A stretch of DNA of 64,000 nucleotides, from positions 124,001-188,000 of the forward strand of contig NZ_JAMKMS010000009.1 in NCBI RefSeq assembly GCF_023634655.1. The letters are read 5' to 3'. Source of the DNA: Vibrio methylphosphonaticus. GTDB lineage: Bacteria > Pseudomonadota > Gammaproteobacteria > Enterobacterales > Vibrionaceae. Below the pieces are notes generated by a model. That model saw only the letters and a program-made list of their open reading frames with translations. It made no database searches and was not told the DNA's origin. The position numbers and the translations under genes were made by a program. Below, piece by piece: positions 42,315 to 52,526 of this stretch (the first letter of the stretch is position 1; every line of letters starts with the position of its first letter).

Positions 42315-43331
42315 ATGAGCAAACCCATTGTATTGAGTGGTGTTCAACCATCAGGTGAACTAAGTATCGGTAACTACTTGGGTGCTCTACGTCAATGGCA
42401 ACAGATGCAAGACGATTATGATTGTCAGTACTGCGTGGTCGATCTACATGCGATTACGGTTCGTCAGGACCCTAAAGCACTGCATGAAGCGACGTTAGAT
42501 GCATTGGCAATTTGTCTCGCGGTTGGTGTTGATCCTAAGAAGAGCACGCTATTTGTCCAGTCTCACGTACCGGAACATGCTCAGCTTGGTTGGCTTCTTA
42601 ACTGTTATACCCAAATGGGTGAGCTGAATCGTATGACTCAGTTTAAGGACAAGTCACAACGCTACGCGAATGATGTTAACGTTGGCCTTTATGATTACCC
42701 GGTATTGATGGCTGCCGATATCCTTCTTTACGGCGCGCACCAAGTGCCAGTAGGAAGTGACCAAAAGCAGCACCTTGAGTTAGCGCGAGATATCGCAACG
42801 CGCTTCAATAATATTTATACGCCAGAAGCGCCACTGTTTACGGTTCCAGAACCGTATATCCCAACGGTGAATGCACGAGTGATGAGCTTGCAAGACGCGA
42901 CGAAGAAAATGTCGAAGTCGGATGATAACCGTAAGAACGTGATTACCTTGCTAGAAGAGCCTAAGTCGATTCTGAAGAAGATCAACAAGGCACAAACCGA
43001 TGCAGAAACGCCACCTCGCATCGCTCACGATTGGGAAAGCAAAGCCGGTATCTCTAACCTAATGGGTTTGTATTCGGCCGCGACGGGTAAGTCTTTTGCT
43101 GAAATTGAAGCGCAATATGCTGGCGTGGAAATGTATGGTCCATTTAAGAAAGACGTAGGCGAAGCCTTGGTGGCGATGTTAGAGCCAATCCAGAGCGAAT
43201 ATAAGCGTATTCGTGCTGATCGCGCGTATATGGATGACGTAATGCGTCAAGGCGCCGAGAAGGCGTCAGAGCGCGCAGCGGTGACGTTGGCAAACGCTTA
43301 CAAAGCGGTGGGTTTCGTAACTCGCCCATAG
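42315..43331 (+). CDS. trpS: TrpS, tryptophanyl-tRNA synthetase
   Basis: TrpS charges tRNA-Trp. The 338-residue class I synthetase has the N-terminal [16 protein letters not shown] (a HIGH variant), the Trp-binding [12 protein letters not shown], and KMSKSD. It ends the conserved dam-rpe-gph-trpS cluster. Confidence 0.97.
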   Translation: MSKPIVLSGVQPSGELSIGNYLGALRQWQQMQDDYDCQYCVVDLHAITVRQDPKALHEATLDALAICLAVGVDPKKSTLFVQSHVPEHAQLGWLLNCYTQMGELNRMTQFKDKSQRYANDVNVGLYDYPVLMAADILLYGAHQVPVGSDQKQHLELARDIATRFNNIYTPEAPLFTVPEPYIPTVNARVMSLQDATKKMSKSDDNRKNVITLLEEPKSILKKINKAQTDAETPPRIAHDWESKAGISNLMGLYSAATGKSFAEIEAQYAGVEMYGPFKKDVGEALVAMLEPIQSEYKRIRADRAYMDDVMRQGAEKASERAAVTLANAYKAVGFVTRP

Positions 43332-43542
43332 CGATAACAGTAACCTCCTTAATATCTATCGAAACAGCGTTAATATCGATGTAAACGATATCGACAAGGA
43401 CGTATACGACATTAGCACCAACCAGCGGTAAAGTTGTTATAGGCTTTACTGCTGCCTTTCTTCCTCTTTTTACTTGCCTTTCTGCCATCTTGTTGCAAAA
43501 TACCGCCTTATTTTTGGCAAATTCGATTTTACAGCGAGCGCT

Positions 43543-44121
43543 ATGCTACTCATCATTGATAACTACGACTCTTTTACTTACAACCTATTCCAGTACTTCT
43601 GTGAATTGGGTGTAGACGTTAAAGTCGTGCGCAATGACGACATTGATATTGCTGGAATTGAAGCACTTAACCCGTCTCACCTTGTCATTTCACCGGGCCC
43701 TTGTACGCCTAATGAAGCCGGGATCTCACTGGATGCTATCCGACATTTTGCTGGAAAGTTGCCACTTCTTGGGGTGTGTTTAGGTCATCAAGCGATTGCG
43801 CAAGTTTTTGGCGGCGATGTTGTTCGTGCTCGTCAGGTGATGCACGGTAAAACGTCGCCAATTAAGCACAACAACCGCAGTGTGTTTGCCGGGCTTAATA
43901 ATCCGCTGACCGTCACCCGCTACCATTCACTTATTGTGAAGCGAGATACGCTTCCAGATTGTTTTGATGTTACCGCGTGGACTGAGCTTCCCAATGGTGA
44001 TTTTGATGAAATTATGGGCTACCAACATCGAACGCTAAACATTCATGCCGTACAATTTCACCCTGAATCCATCAAAACAGAACAAGGTCATGAGCTACTG
44101 AGTAATTTCTTACACGCTTAG
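43543..44121 (+). CDS. pabA: PabA-type glutamine amidotransferase component
   Basis: This class I glutamine amidotransferase supplies ammonia for aminodeoxychorismate synthesis in folate production. From ATG 43543 ([19 protein letters not shown]) it is 192 residues. The nucleophile is in [15 protein letters not shown] and the His/Glu pair in [11 protein letters not shown] longer frame to 43474 is rejected. TrpG is a close homologue, but the stand-alone position, the absence of trpE and the argD neighbour match PabA. The ribosome site is weak. Confidence 0.9.
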   Translation: MLLIIDNYDSFTYNLFQYFCELGVDVKVVRNDDIDIAGIEALNPSHLVISPGPCTPNEAGISLDAIRHFAGKLPLLGVCLGHQAIAQVFGGDVVRARQVMHGKTSPIKHNNRSVFAGLNNPLTVTRYHSLIVKRDTLPDCFDVTAWTELPNGDFDEIMGYQHRTLNIHAVQFHPESIKTEQGHELLSNFLHA

Positions 44122-44513
44122 TTTCCGATCAAGATCACCCTTTCATCTTTTCTTATCCTTCATCAGTTTTACTTATGAAGATGCAAAACTATTCGCTAAT
44201 TCTGATACAAAGTCGTGACAGAGCCCTCCCTGTTCATTTATTTGATAAATCATGAAAAAACACTTCATTTAAATTCAAAAATAACGCATAAATACGCAAT
44301 GGATTATGCCTTGATTGAGTCGAGTGATGGTGGAAAAGCATTTTCTGCTATTGTGTTGGTTAAATAATTGTAAATACAATGCTGCATCTATGAGGAGTGG
44401 TGAGAAGTTTTTTCTTCACTAGAAAGCGTGAAGGTTCGTTCTATATTTGTAATAGACCTTACGTGAATATGATGCCCCCTTTTCTCATGCGCAGTAATTA
44501 AAAGGAACGTGTT
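44122..44513. other. pabA-argD gap with a possible ArgR site
   Basis: AT-rich 392-bp region without a gene. 44262-44279 has a perfect right half ATTCA and a weak left half of an ARG box; an even weaker element lies 3 bp upstream at 44241-44258. ArgR control would fit the arginine genes downstream, but the evidence is thin. Confidence 0.4.
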
Positions 44514-45725
44514 ATGACAATGGAAAAAACAGTATCCCGTGAATGGTTTGATGAGGTCATGGTGCCTTGTTATAACCCAATGGAAATGATCCCGGTTAAG
44601 GGTGAGGGTGCACGCGTATGGGATCAGCAAGGTAATGAGTATATTGATTTTGCTGGTGGGATCGCGGTGAGTTGTTTGGGGCATTGTCACCCAGCGATGG
44701 TCAATGCCGTGACGGAGCAGGCGAATAAAATTTGGCACTTAAGTAATGTCATGACGAATGAGCCGGCACTGCGCCTAGCCAAAAAATTAACCGAAGTCAG
44801 TTTTGCTGAGCGTGTGTTTTTTGCTAACTCTGGCGCGGAAGCCAATGAAGCAGCATTAAAACTGGCGCGTCGTTGGGCTGTGGATGTTCATGGTCCGGAA
44901 AAATCAGAGATCATTGCGTTTAACCAAGGGTTTCACGGCCGAACGTTTTTTACCGTTACCGTAGGTGGACAAGCCGCGTATTCCGATGGCTTTGGTCCTA
45001 AACCCGGTGATATACAGCATGTTCCTTACAATGATATTGCCGCGCTAGAAGCACAGATGTCGGATAAGACCTGCGCCATTATGATGGAGCCGTTGCAAGG
45101 TGAGGGTGGGATTATTTCGCCACAACCTGAATTCGTACAGGCGGTTCGTGAGCTCTGTGATAAATACAACGCGCTGCTTATTTTTGATGAAGTACAAACG
45201 GGCAACGGTCGTACCGGGCAATTTTACGCGTATCAAGGTCTAGGTATCACGCCTGATATTCTTAGCACGGCGAAGTCGCTAGGAGGCGGTTTCCCTATTG
45301 GTGCCATGTTAACGACAAAAGCGTTAGCGGCGCATATGAAAGTGGGTACGCACGGTTCAACTTATGGCGGCAACCCGTTAGCGTGTGCCGTGGCTGAAGC
45401 TGTGGTAGATGTGGTGTCTTCCCCTGACGTGCTCGCCGGTGTTGCTGAGCGTGAGGCGTGGTTCCGTGAAGGATTAGAAGCCATTAATGCAAAATACGAT
45501 ATCTTTAGCGAAATTCGTGGCAAGGGGCTATTGCTTGGTGCTGCGCTCAATGAACAGTGGCAAGGCCGCGCTCGTGATGTATTAGTGGCGGCAGGTGCTC
45601 AAGGTTTGATGGTACTGGTTGCGGGAATGAATGTGGTTCGTTTTACGCCATCACTTGTCATCAGCAAACAAGAAGTTGAAGCAGGTCTAGCGAAGTTAGA
45701 TAAGGCGATTAGTACCTTACTCTAA
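44514..45725 (+). CDS. argD: ArgD/AstC, acetylornithine / succinylornithine aminotransferase
   Basis: A class III PLP aminotransferase of 403 residues. The PLP lysine is in [13 protein letters not shown] near residue 254, and [17 protein letters not shown] and [13 protein letters not shown] are visible. ArgD and AstC are the same fold and are often interchangeable. Its place before astA and astD suggests it serves both acetylornithine synthesis and succinylornithine breakdown. AAGGAACG precedes the start. Confidence 0.93.
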   Translation: MTMEKTVSREWFDEVMVPCYNPMEMIPVKGEGARVWDQQGNEYIDFAGGIAVSCLGHCHPAMVNAVTEQANKIWHLSNVMTNEPALRLAKKLTEVSFAERVFFANSGAEANEAALKLARRWAVDVHGPEKSEIIAFNQGFHGRTFFTVTVGGQAAYSDGFGPKPGDIQHVPYNDIAALEAQMSDKTCAIMMEPLQGEGGIISPQPEFVQAVRELCDKYNALLIFDEVQTGNGRTGQFYAYQGLGITPDILSTAKSLGGGFPIGAMLTTKALAAHMKVGTHGSTYGGNPLACAVAEAVVDVVSSPDVLAGVAEREAWFREGLEAINAKYDIFSEIRGKGLLLGAALNEQWQGRARDVLVAAGAQGLMVLVAGMNVVRFTPSLVISKQEVEAGLAKLDKAISTLL

Positions 45726-45806
45726 ACAATCGTTAGCTTAACTTGTATTTAAATGGCTCTCTTGGGTGTGGATGTACCAAGAGAGTTTGCGTCGGAGGGA
45801 TTATTG

Positions 45807-46826
45807 ATGCTTGTTGTTCGTCCTATTACGATATCTGACTACGATGCCTTGCACACTTGTGCGGTTGAGTCTGGTCACGGCTTTACTTCTCTTCCTGTTA
45901 ATGAAGAGCTTCTTACCAATCGAATTACTCACTCAGAGTACAGTTTTAGTAAACCGGATGTCTCAGAACCGACGGACGAAGGTTACTTGATGGTGGGCTA
46001 TGATCGTGACACTGGCGAGGTGGCTGGTACCACGGGAATTGAAGGGGCGATAGGTTGGGATGTGCCATTCTATTCTTATCACATCAGCACGGTCGTGCAC
46101 TCTTCTCCTAAGCTAGGCGTGAATAACGTGGTGAAATTGCTGACATTTGGCAATAACTACACCGGTTGTAGTGAGATCTGTACGTTATTTTTACGACCGG
46201 ATTATCGAGCGGGACTGAATGGACGATTAATGTCTAAATCTCGTTTTTTAATGATGGCTGAACACCCACATCGTTTCTCAAAAACCATTTTTGCCGAGAT
46301 GCGCGGTGTGTCTGATGCCGAAGGTAACTCACCATTTTGGCAATGGCTGCAAGAGCACTTTTTCTCCATTGATTTTACCATGGCAGATTACTTAACGGGT
46401 ATCGGTAAGAAAGGCTTCATCGCAGATTTAATGCCGAAGCTACCCATTTACGTCAATCTGTTAAGCAAAGAGGCGCAAGCGGTGATTGGTCAAGTGCATG
46501 ACAATACTAGACCTGCTTTGAAGTTACTGGAAAGAGAAGGCTTCACGTGTCGTAACTATGTCGATATTTTTGACGCAGGTCCGACGGTTGAGTGTGACTT
46601 ACAGAACATTCAGGCGATTCGGAACTCATTCCGCGCCAAGGTCACCATTGCTGAGCATGCCAGTTCGCAAGATTACCTTATTGCTAATACGTCTTTTGAA
46701 CACTTTAGAGCGACCGCGGCAAAAGCGGCTTATGACGCTGAAAGTCAGCATGTATTGCTAGCACCGGATGTCGCTGACGCCTTGAACCTTTCTGAAGGCG
46801 ATATGGTTCGCATGTTGGCTCAATAA
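45807..46826 (+). CDS. astA: AstA, arginine N-succinyltransferase
   Basis: AstA transfers succinyl from succinyl-CoA to arginine, the first step of the ast pathway. From ATG 45807 (MLVVRPITISDYDALHTCA) it is 339 residues, with GGAGGG 7 nt upstream; the frame extends to 45753 but the family begins here. FLRPDYRAGLNGRLMSKSRF is the acyl-CoA-side helix typical of the family. Only one AstA copy is present. Confidence 0.94.
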   Translation: MLVVRPITISDYDALHTCAVESGHGFTSLPVNEELLTNRITHSEYSFSKPDVSEPTDEGYLMVGYDRDTGEVAGTTGIEGAIGWDVPFYSYHISTVVHSSPKLGVNNVVKLLTFGNNYTGCSEICTLFLRPDYRAGLNGRLMSKSRFLMMAEHPHRFSKTIFAEMRGVSDAEGNSPFWQWLQEHFFSIDFTMADYLTGIGKKGFIADLMPKLPIYVNLLSKEAQAVIGQVHDNTRPALKLLEREGFTCRNYVDIFDAGPTVECDLQNIQAIRNSFRAKVTIAEHASSQDYLIANTSFEHFRATAAKAAYDAESQHVLLAPDVADALNLSEGDMVRMLAQ

Positions 46827-46915
46827 CGCGCGTTACTGCATCTCTTGTCGTATTTATCACGATGTAACCTCTGAGGTGCAGGCTCTTCACTAATTACTAT
46901 GTTAAGGAACTTTCG

Positions 46916-48373
46916 ATGACGCAATGGATCGCAGGACAATGGATCGCAGGACTTGGTGAGCAATTTGACTCGCTGTCACCGTATAACAATGAGGTGATAT
47001 GGCAGGGGAAATCGGCGACGCCAGTACAGGTAGAGTTAGCCGTCTCATCAGCTAGAAAAGCGTTTGTGAGCTGGAAAAAGCGTTCATTTGAAGAGCGTGA
47101 AGCTGTGGTTCTCGCGTTTGCGGAAAAACTAAAAGCGCGTAGTGAAGACATTGCGGTCGCGATTGCCAAAGAAACGGGCAAACCATTGTGGGAAACCCGA
47201 ACGGAAGCGGGAGCAATGGCTGGTAAAATTGCCATCTCAATTCGCGCGTACCATGACAGAACGGGCAGTTCGCAGCGTGAGGCGGCGGGCAACCAAATCG
47301 TACTGCGCCACCGTCCATTGGGTGTCATGGCGGTCTTTGGTCCCTATAACTTTCCGGGGCATTTGCCTAACGGACATATTGTTCCGGCACTATTGGCTGG
47401 CAACACGGTGGTGTTTAAGCCTTCAGAACAAACCCCATTAGTGGGCGAGCTTGCCATGCAACTCTGGCAAGAAGCCGGGTTACCAGATGGCGTGATTAAT
47501 CTTGTACAAGGCGGCAAAGAAACCGGCATTGCTTTGGCTGACGCCAAAGGTATTGATGGGGTGTTGTTTACCGGTAGCGCGAATACGGGTCATGTATTGC
47601 ATCGTCAATTTGCTGGTCAGCCAGACAAAATGTTGGCGCTGGAAATGGGCGGAAATAACCCGTTGGTCGTGAGTGATGCCTATGGTGAGCTTGATGCGAC
47701 GGTCTACACTATTCTCCAATCTGCCTACATCAGTGCTGGGCAGCGCTGTACCTGTGCTCGTCGCTTGTATGTGCCGTTTGGCGATAATGGAGACCAACTC
47801 GTTGATGCGTTGGTGGCCGCGATAGCCAAGATTCGAATTGATGAACCCTTTGCTACTCCAGCACCTTTCATGGGGCCGCAAATCTCGATACAGGCCGCCC
47901 AGCACATTATGCAGGCTCAAGCGACACTGCAATCGCTAGGTGGTAAGAGTTTAGTAGAATCGAAGCAGTTACAGGCCGCGTTTGTGACGCCGGGCTTGAT
48001 AGATGCTACGGCAATAGCGACGTTACCGGATGAGGAATACTTTGGGCCGTTATTACAGCTTGTGCGTTACGAAACGCTACCGCAAGCCGTTGAGCTGGCG
48101 AATGACACTCGATTTGGTTTATCGGCAGGTTTGATTTCAACCAATGACGATGAGTGGTTGTATTTTGTGGACCATATTCGCGCAGGGATTGTAAACCGCA
48201 ACCGTCAGCTGACGGGAGCAAGTGGTGATGCACCATTTGGTGGTCCGGGTGCTTCGGGGAACCTACGACCAAGCGCCTACTATGCGGCAGATTATTGCGC
48301 TTACCCAATGGCGTCGATGGAAGGGGAGCAAACCGTGCTGCCTGCGACATTAAGCCCTGGTCTCGATCTTTAA
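46916..48373 (+). CDS. astD: AstD, succinylglutamate-semialdehyde dehydrogenase
   Basis: AstD oxidises succinylglutamate semialdehyde with NAD. The 485-residue aldehyde dehydrogenase has [14 protein letters not shown], the catalytic glutamate in [12 protein letters not shown], and the nucleophile in [15 protein letters not shown]. It lies 89 bp after astA. No astB or astE is in the window, so the pathway must be completed elsewhere. Confidence 0.95.
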   Translation: MTQWIAGQWIAGLGEQFDSLSPYNNEVIWQGKSATPVQVELAVSSARKAFVSWKKRSFEEREAVVLAFAEKLKARSEDIAVAIAKETGKPLWETRTEAGAMAGKIAISIRAYHDRTGSSQREAAGNQIVLRHRPLGVMAVFGPYNFPGHLPNGHIVPALLAGNTVVFKPSEQTPLVGELAMQLWQEAGLPDGVINLVQGGKETGIALADAKGIDGVLFTGSANTGHVLHRQFAGQPDKMLALEMGGNNPLVVSDAYGELDATVYTILQSAYISAGQRCTCARRLYVPFGDNGDQLVDALVAAIAKIRIDEPFATPAPFMGPQISIQAAQHIMQAQATLQSLGGKSLVESKQLQAAFVTPGLIDATAIATLPDEEYFGPLLQLVRYETLPQAVELANDTRFGLSAGLISTNDDEWLYFVDHIRAGIVNRNRQLTGASGDAPFGGPGASGNLRPSAYYAADYCAYPMASMEGEQTVLPATLSPGLDL

Positions 48374-48383
48374 GGAGCGAAAG

Positions 48384-49175
48384 ATGACGGCAGAACAGTT
48401 ATTTTCACAGTTGTGGCAAGACTACACTCAGCGATTATGCCCATCAGCGGCAAAAGTGCAGGCGTTGTTAAAAGAGGGAGAGGCGCTGATCAATGATCAT
48501 ATTGCGTTGCGTACCTTCAACCTCTCGCCTGTGGGTATTGAGACATTAGCAAAACCGTTTCTTAAGCTTGGTTATCAACAAGCGGGTGAGTATGACTTTG
48601 CAGCGAAAAAGCTGTCTGCGATTCATCTACAACACCGTGACGAGAGATTGCCAAAAGTATTCATCAGTGAGCTTCGCGTTGAACAGTGCTCAGCGAAGCT
48701 GCAAGCTATCGTGACGAAGTTGGTAAGCCAAGTAGAGAGTTCGCAATTGGTGGTTGATGATTTCTTGTTTGGCGGCCGTATGTGGACGTTAAGCTCTGAA
48801 GATTACCAAACATTAGCCAAAGAGAGTGAATATGCGTCATGGCTTGCAGCGCATGGCTTTGGTGCTAACCATTTTACCGTGAGTGTGAATCAACTTACTC
48901 GTTTTGCCGAGGTGACGGAGGTGAATGACTACCTGCGTAAAGAAAGCTTCAACATTAACGAGTCGGGTGGTGAGGTGAAAGGGTCACCTGAGGTACTACT
49001 CGAACAGTCTTCGACGATGGCCGATAAGGTGTCGGTGATGTTTAGTGATGGCGAGCAGAGCATTCCTGGCGGTTTCTATGAATTTGCCAAGCGCTATCAA
49101 ATGGCAGATGGAAATTACTATCAAGGGTTTGTAGCGGCGTCTGCAGATAAAATTTTTGAGAGTACTCATCAATAA
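48384..49175 (+). CDS. DUF1338 protein, likely non-heme iron dioxygenase/decarboxylase fold
   Basis: A 263-residue protein 10 bp after astD, so probably cotranscribed. It resembles DUF1338 proteins, one branch of which (HglS/YdcJ) is a 2-oxoadipate dioxygenase that makes 2-hydroxyglutarate. The expected metal ligands are in place: H39 in NDHIALRTF, H163 in ANHFTVS and E233 in GGFYEFAKR. It is smaller than HglS. Its tie to the ast genes suggests a substrate related to 2-oxoglutarate or semialdehyde intermediates, but that is inference. Confidence 0.82.
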   Translation: MTAEQLFSQLWQDYTQRLCPSAAKVQALLKEGEALINDHIALRTFNLSPVGIETLAKPFLKLGYQQAGEYDFAAKKLSAIHLQHRDERLPKVFISELRVEQCSAKLQAIVTKLVSQVESSQLVVDDFLFGGRMWTLSSEDYQTLAKESEYASWLAAHGFGANHFTVSVNQLTRFAEVTEVNDYLRKESFNINESGGEVKGSPEVLLEQSSTMADKVSVMFSDGEQSIPGGFYEFAKRYQMADGNYYQGFVAASADKIFESTHQ

Positions 49176-49223
49176 TTTTCCATCCATAACTACCCATCCA
49201 TAACTGTTAAGCGCTTCCCCAAT

Positions 49224-49250
49224 AAAAAAGCCACCTTGCGGTGGCTTTTT
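49224..49250. terminator. Bidirectional terminator between DUF1338 gene and crp
   Basis: Stem AAAAAGCCACC / GGTGGCTTTTT with a TTGC loop between convergent genes. Confidence 0.92.
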
Positions 49251-49269
49251 GAATGTCTAAAGGCGTCGA

Positions 49270-49902
49270 TTAACGAGTGCCGTAGACCACAATAGTCTTA
49301 CCGTGAGCAGAAATAAGGTTCTGCTCTTCCAGCATCTTAAGAATACGTCCTACTGTCTCACGAGAACAACCAACGATTTGGCCGATTTCTTGACGAGTAA
49401 TCTTGATTTGCATGCCGTCAGGGTGAGTCATTGCATCAGGTTGTTTCGCTAGGTTAAGTAGCGTCTGAGCAATACGACCTGTTACGTCAAGGAACGCAAG
49501 GTCACCCACTTTCTGGCTTGTCACTTGTAGGCGACTTGCCATCTGAGAAGATAAGCGCATGAGAATATCTGGGTTAACTTGGATAAGTTGACGGAATTTC
49601 TTAAATGAAATTTCAGCCACTTCACAAGGTGATTTAGCTCGCACCCACGCTGTACGTTCTTGGTCTTCTTCAAATAGGCCTAGTTCACCGATGAAGTCAC
49701 CTTGGTTAAGGTAAGACAAGATCATCTCTTTGCCTTCTTCATCTTTAATAAGTACTGCAACAGAACCTTTTACGATGTAGTAAAGAGTCTCTGCCTTCTC
49801 GCCCGCATGAATCAGCGTGCTTTTTGAAGGGTACTTGTGAATATGACAATGTGAAAGGAACCACTCTAGCGTTGGGTCGGTTTGAGGTTTACCTAGAACC
49901 AT
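49270..49902 (-). CDS. crp: CRP, cAMP receptor protein
   Basis: CRP is the global carbon-status regulator. The 210-residue protein has the cAMP pocket [18 protein letters not shown] at about 71-88 and the helix-turn-helix [20 protein letters not shown] in the C-domain. It is nearly identical to E. coli CRP. It lies downstream of prkB with a 244-bp promoter region that contains a CRP-like box. CRP boxes are also seen upstream of cytR. Confidence 0.98.
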   Translation of the reverse strand: MVLGKPQTDPTLEWFLSHCHIHKYPSKSTLIHAGEKAETLYYIVKGSVAVLIKDEEGKEMILSYLNQGDFIGELGLFEEDQERTAWVRAKSPCEVAEISFKKFRQLIQVNPDILMRLSSQMASRLQVTSQKVGDLAFLDVTGRIAQTLLNLAKQPDAMTHPDGMQIKITRQEIGQIVGCSRETVGRILKMLEEQNLISAHGKTIVVYGTR

Positions 49903-50096
49903 ATTTCTTACTTCCTCTGCAGGGTATGCTTGCTGCTTTCCATATATAATAGCAAGTCCATTGTGTTAGGACTTACTAGCATAAAAGCACTTTGAAGATG
50001 GCGCAAGCGATCTTCTGTTTCAAAGAAATAGTATCCTTTTTTGCGCGGACTTTCTTGATTTTAATCGTGTCATCAGACCCTTTTTCTATACAAAAC

Positions 50097-50112
50097 TGTG
50101 CACATGATCACG
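50097..50112. promoter_or_regulatory. Candidate CRP autoregulatory site upstream of crp
   Basis: TGTGC-N6-TCACG matches 8 of 10 core bases and lies about 195 bp before the crp start. crp is autoregulated in E. coli; whether this site acts so is inference. Confidence 0.55.
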
Positions 50113-50146
50113 GTATAAAAAATCATCTAAGTTTAGGCGCAAAAAA

Positions 50147-51016
50147 CTAACCTATTTTCCCTGTTTCTATTAGCTGCTGTAGTATAGGTCGGACGATTAA
50201 TTCCATCGCAAAGCTCATTTTTCCACCGGGCACAACGATGGTGTTATGACGTGACATAAATGATCCATCTATCATGGCAAGCAGGTAAGGATAGTCGACA
50301 TTTTTTATCCCTCGTAAACGAATGACCACGAAACTCTCATCAAGGCTTGGGATGCCTTTGGCATTGAGAGGATTTGAAGTATCGACGGTCGGCACGCGCT
50401 GAAAGTTAATATGAGTACGCGAAAACTGCGGGGTAATGTAGCTTAGGTAGTCATCCATTGAACGTACGATGGAGTCGGTCACCGCTTCACGAGAGTGCCC
50501 TCTGTCACGCGTATCGCGTACGAATTTTTGAATCCATTCAAGGTTGACGATAGGGACCATGCCTATCAATAGATCAACATGTTGAGCGGCGTTGATTGCG
50601 CCATCAACGACGCCGCCATGTAAGCCTTCGTAGAATAGAACGTCTGAATTATCGGGCAGATCTTGCCATGGTGTAAAAGTACCGGGCATTTGATTGTAAG
50701 GGACGGCTTCATCAAACGTATGCAGGTAACGTCTAAATTGACCCACGCCGTTTTGTCCGTAGTTTTTAAAGAAGGTTTCGAGTGCCGGAAAGTCATTCGC
50801 CTGAGGGCCAAAATAACTGATGTGCTTTCCTTGCTCTTTCGCTTTACGGATCTCAACGTCCATTTCTGGTCGAGTAAAGCGATGGAAGCTATCACCTTCA
50901 ATGAAAGCGGGTTTAATGCTCATCATATTGAACATCTTGCGGAACGCTTCTGACGTTGTTGTGGTACCCGCTCCTGAGGAACCGGTCACCGCGATAATCG
51001 GGTGTTTAGCTGACAT
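50147..51016 (-). CDS. prkB: PrkB, phosphoribulokinase family protein
   Basis: A 289-residue P-loop kinase with Walker A GSSGAGTTTTS at 12-22 and HSREAVTDSIVRSMDDYL in the middle. It matches the bacterial PrkB family next to crp in E. coli and Vibrio. No RuBisCO is present, so a Calvin-cycle role is unlikely; the true substrate is unknown. Confidence 0.93.
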   Translation of the reverse strand: MSAKHPIIAVTGSSGAGTTTTSEAFRKMFNMMSIKPAFIEGDSFHRFTRPEMDVEIRKAKEQGKHISYFGPQANDFPALETFFKNYGQNGVGQFRRYLHTFDEAVPYNQMPGTFTPWQDLPDNSDVLFYEGLHGGVVDGAINAAQHVDLLIGMVPIVNLEWIQKFVRDTRDRGHSREAVTDSIVRSMDDYLSYITPQFSRTHINFQRVPTVDTSNPLNAKGIPSLDESFVVIRLRGIKNVDYPYLLAMIDGSFMSRHNTIVVPGGKMSFAMELIVRPILQQLIETGKIG

Positions 51017-51253
51017 AACACTTCCTGTGTAATTTTCTAGTTATTGTCTCTTCCTGTGTGTAGGAGAGAATTGTCGTGACACTGATGCCGAGTCTTAAAG
51101 CTTAAATCTTTAAATATTTAAACCTTAGAGCTTAAACCATGGCGCCGCGATGTTAGCGCCAATGGACATCACTATCGTCGACGTGGCATTTTCAAATAAT
51201 GAGAGGCTTACTATAGCACTTCATTACGCGACGCGTGTCCAAAGGAGGGACAT

Positions 51254-51466
51254 TTACAGCGAGTGACGCAATTTGATGTCGACCGTTTCATGCAGTTCAG
51301 AGAAAACAATGACGGCTTCGCCTGACTCGAGTTGGCCTCTGACGTGCGCGAGCTTGTCGGCTAAACTGAATTCGCTTTCACCGTAATCCGTGCCTTCACG
51401 CAGCACAAACTCTTGGATTAAATTATCCAATGTTTCAGGCGCGATTTGTTGCCATGGAATGATCAT
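51254..51466 (-). CDS. YheU-type UPF0270 protein
   Basis: A 70-residue protein beginning MIIPWQQI, with [17 protein letters not shown] in the first half, the UPF0270 signature. Function is unknown. It lies in the conserved yheS-yheT-yheU-prkB-crp neighbourhood of E. coli. The preceding AGAGAGAGG is a good ribosome site. Confidence 0.88.
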   Translation of the reverse strand: MIIPWQQIAPETLDNLIQEFVLREGTDYGESEFSLADKLAHVRGQLESGEAVIVFSELHETVDIKLRHSL

Positions 51467-51527
51467 AAATACCTCTCTCTTTCATGATGGCGAGAGTATA
51501 TCAGAGTTCAAGCATTCTTAAGTTAAA

Positions 51528-52526
51528 TCACGAGGTCGGCGCAACTCGCAGGTGCTGATAGTACTTAGGCAGCACTTCTTCTAGCCAAAAAGTAGGCTTT
51601 GACCAACTGCCAGACAAGAAACCAACATGACCGCCTCGCTCCAGTAAGTGATAGCTAAGGTGGGTCGGCAATTCATAATTAGGAATGACTTCATGACTCA
51701 TGAAGGGGTCGTCTTTGGCGTGGATGAATTGAGTCGGAATCACGATATCATTTAGCCGTGGTAATGCGGAACATTGCTGGTAGTAATCGTCGGCGTTTTT
51801 GAATCCATGTAGTGGGGCGGTGATTAAATTATCGAATTCATAAAGCTTCGTCATACCTTGCACGTGCTCAGCGGTGAGATCGAGCGCCTCGCTTAAAAGG
51901 TGTATTTTATTTAACGCGTTCTTCTTTAATGAAGAGACGAGATACTTACGGTAAACCTTTGAAAACCCTTGTTCGATACGTCTAGAACATGCTGCAAGGT
52001 CAAGGGGAGCAGAGACGATAGTCGCGCTAGTCAGTTTGGTGTCATGCTTATAATGGGCAAGGTAATTACTCAGCATGTTACCACCGAGTGAAATGCCTAC
52101 GGCAACCTTATTGGCATTTGGGTAACGATGATCCAAAAGCTCGATGAAGTGTCGAGCATCGCCAATTTCTCCTGAATGATACGCACGAGCCAGTCGGTTT
52201 GGTGTTGGACCACAGCCGCGAAAGTGCATCATGACCGCTAACCACCCTTGGCTGGCAAACGCGTGCATTAAGCCATTCGCGTAAGGGCTATCAAAGCTGC
52301 CTTCTAAACCATGAAACAGCACAAAAATCGGCTTATTTTTGGCACTTTCTTTGTGTGGGTCTTCACTCCAAGCTAGCTCGACAAAGTCATCATCTGGCGT
52401 ATCGAGTGTTTCCCAGACCGGGCTAAACAGTGTACCTCGACGAATAATGCGCGGAATTAAGGTTTGAATATGGGCGTTGCCAAGCCCCTTAGCGGCGATA
52501 AACGGCAATAATGTAGGTGTGCTCAT
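51528..52526 (-). CDS. YheT-type alpha/beta hydrolase
   Basis: A 332-residue alpha/beta hydrolase of the YheT/YmdB-like family. It has the lipase loop FHGLEGSFDSPY, the nucleophile elbow GISLGGNMLS, and the catalytic histidine in RGGHVGFLSG. The start ATG overlaps the stop of the upstream MocR gene (ATGA), so translation is coupled. Substrate unknown. Confidence 0.9.
   Translation of the reverse strand: MSTPTLLPFIAAKGLGNAHIQTLIPRIIRRGTLFSPVWETLDTPDDDFVELAWSEDPHKESAKNKPIFVLFHGLEGSFDSPYANGLMHAFASQGWLAVMMHFRGCGPTPNRLARAYHSGEIGDARHFIELLDHRYPNANKVAVGISLGGNMLSNYLAHYKHDTKLTSATIVSAPLDLAACSRRIEQGFSKVYRKYLVSSLKKNALNKIHLLSEALDLTAEHVQGMTKLYEFDNLITAPLHGFKNADDYYQQCSALPRLNDIVIPTQFIHAKDDPFMSHEVIPNYELPTHLSYHLLERGGHVGFLSGSWSKPTFWLEEVLPKYYQHLRVAPTS

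Noticed and set aside
43333..43420. Apparent 18-bp-period repeat before pabA
   Set aside because: Shared words (TAATATC, ATATCGA) are spaced 21 and 15 bp apart; the match is too loose to call a repeat.
46922..46951. Perfect 15-bp in-frame tandem duplication at the start of astD (QWIAG twice)
   Set aside because: E. coli AstD has a similar start (WINGDWITG) of the same length, so this is a natural repeat of the family N-terminus rather than an inserted duplication.
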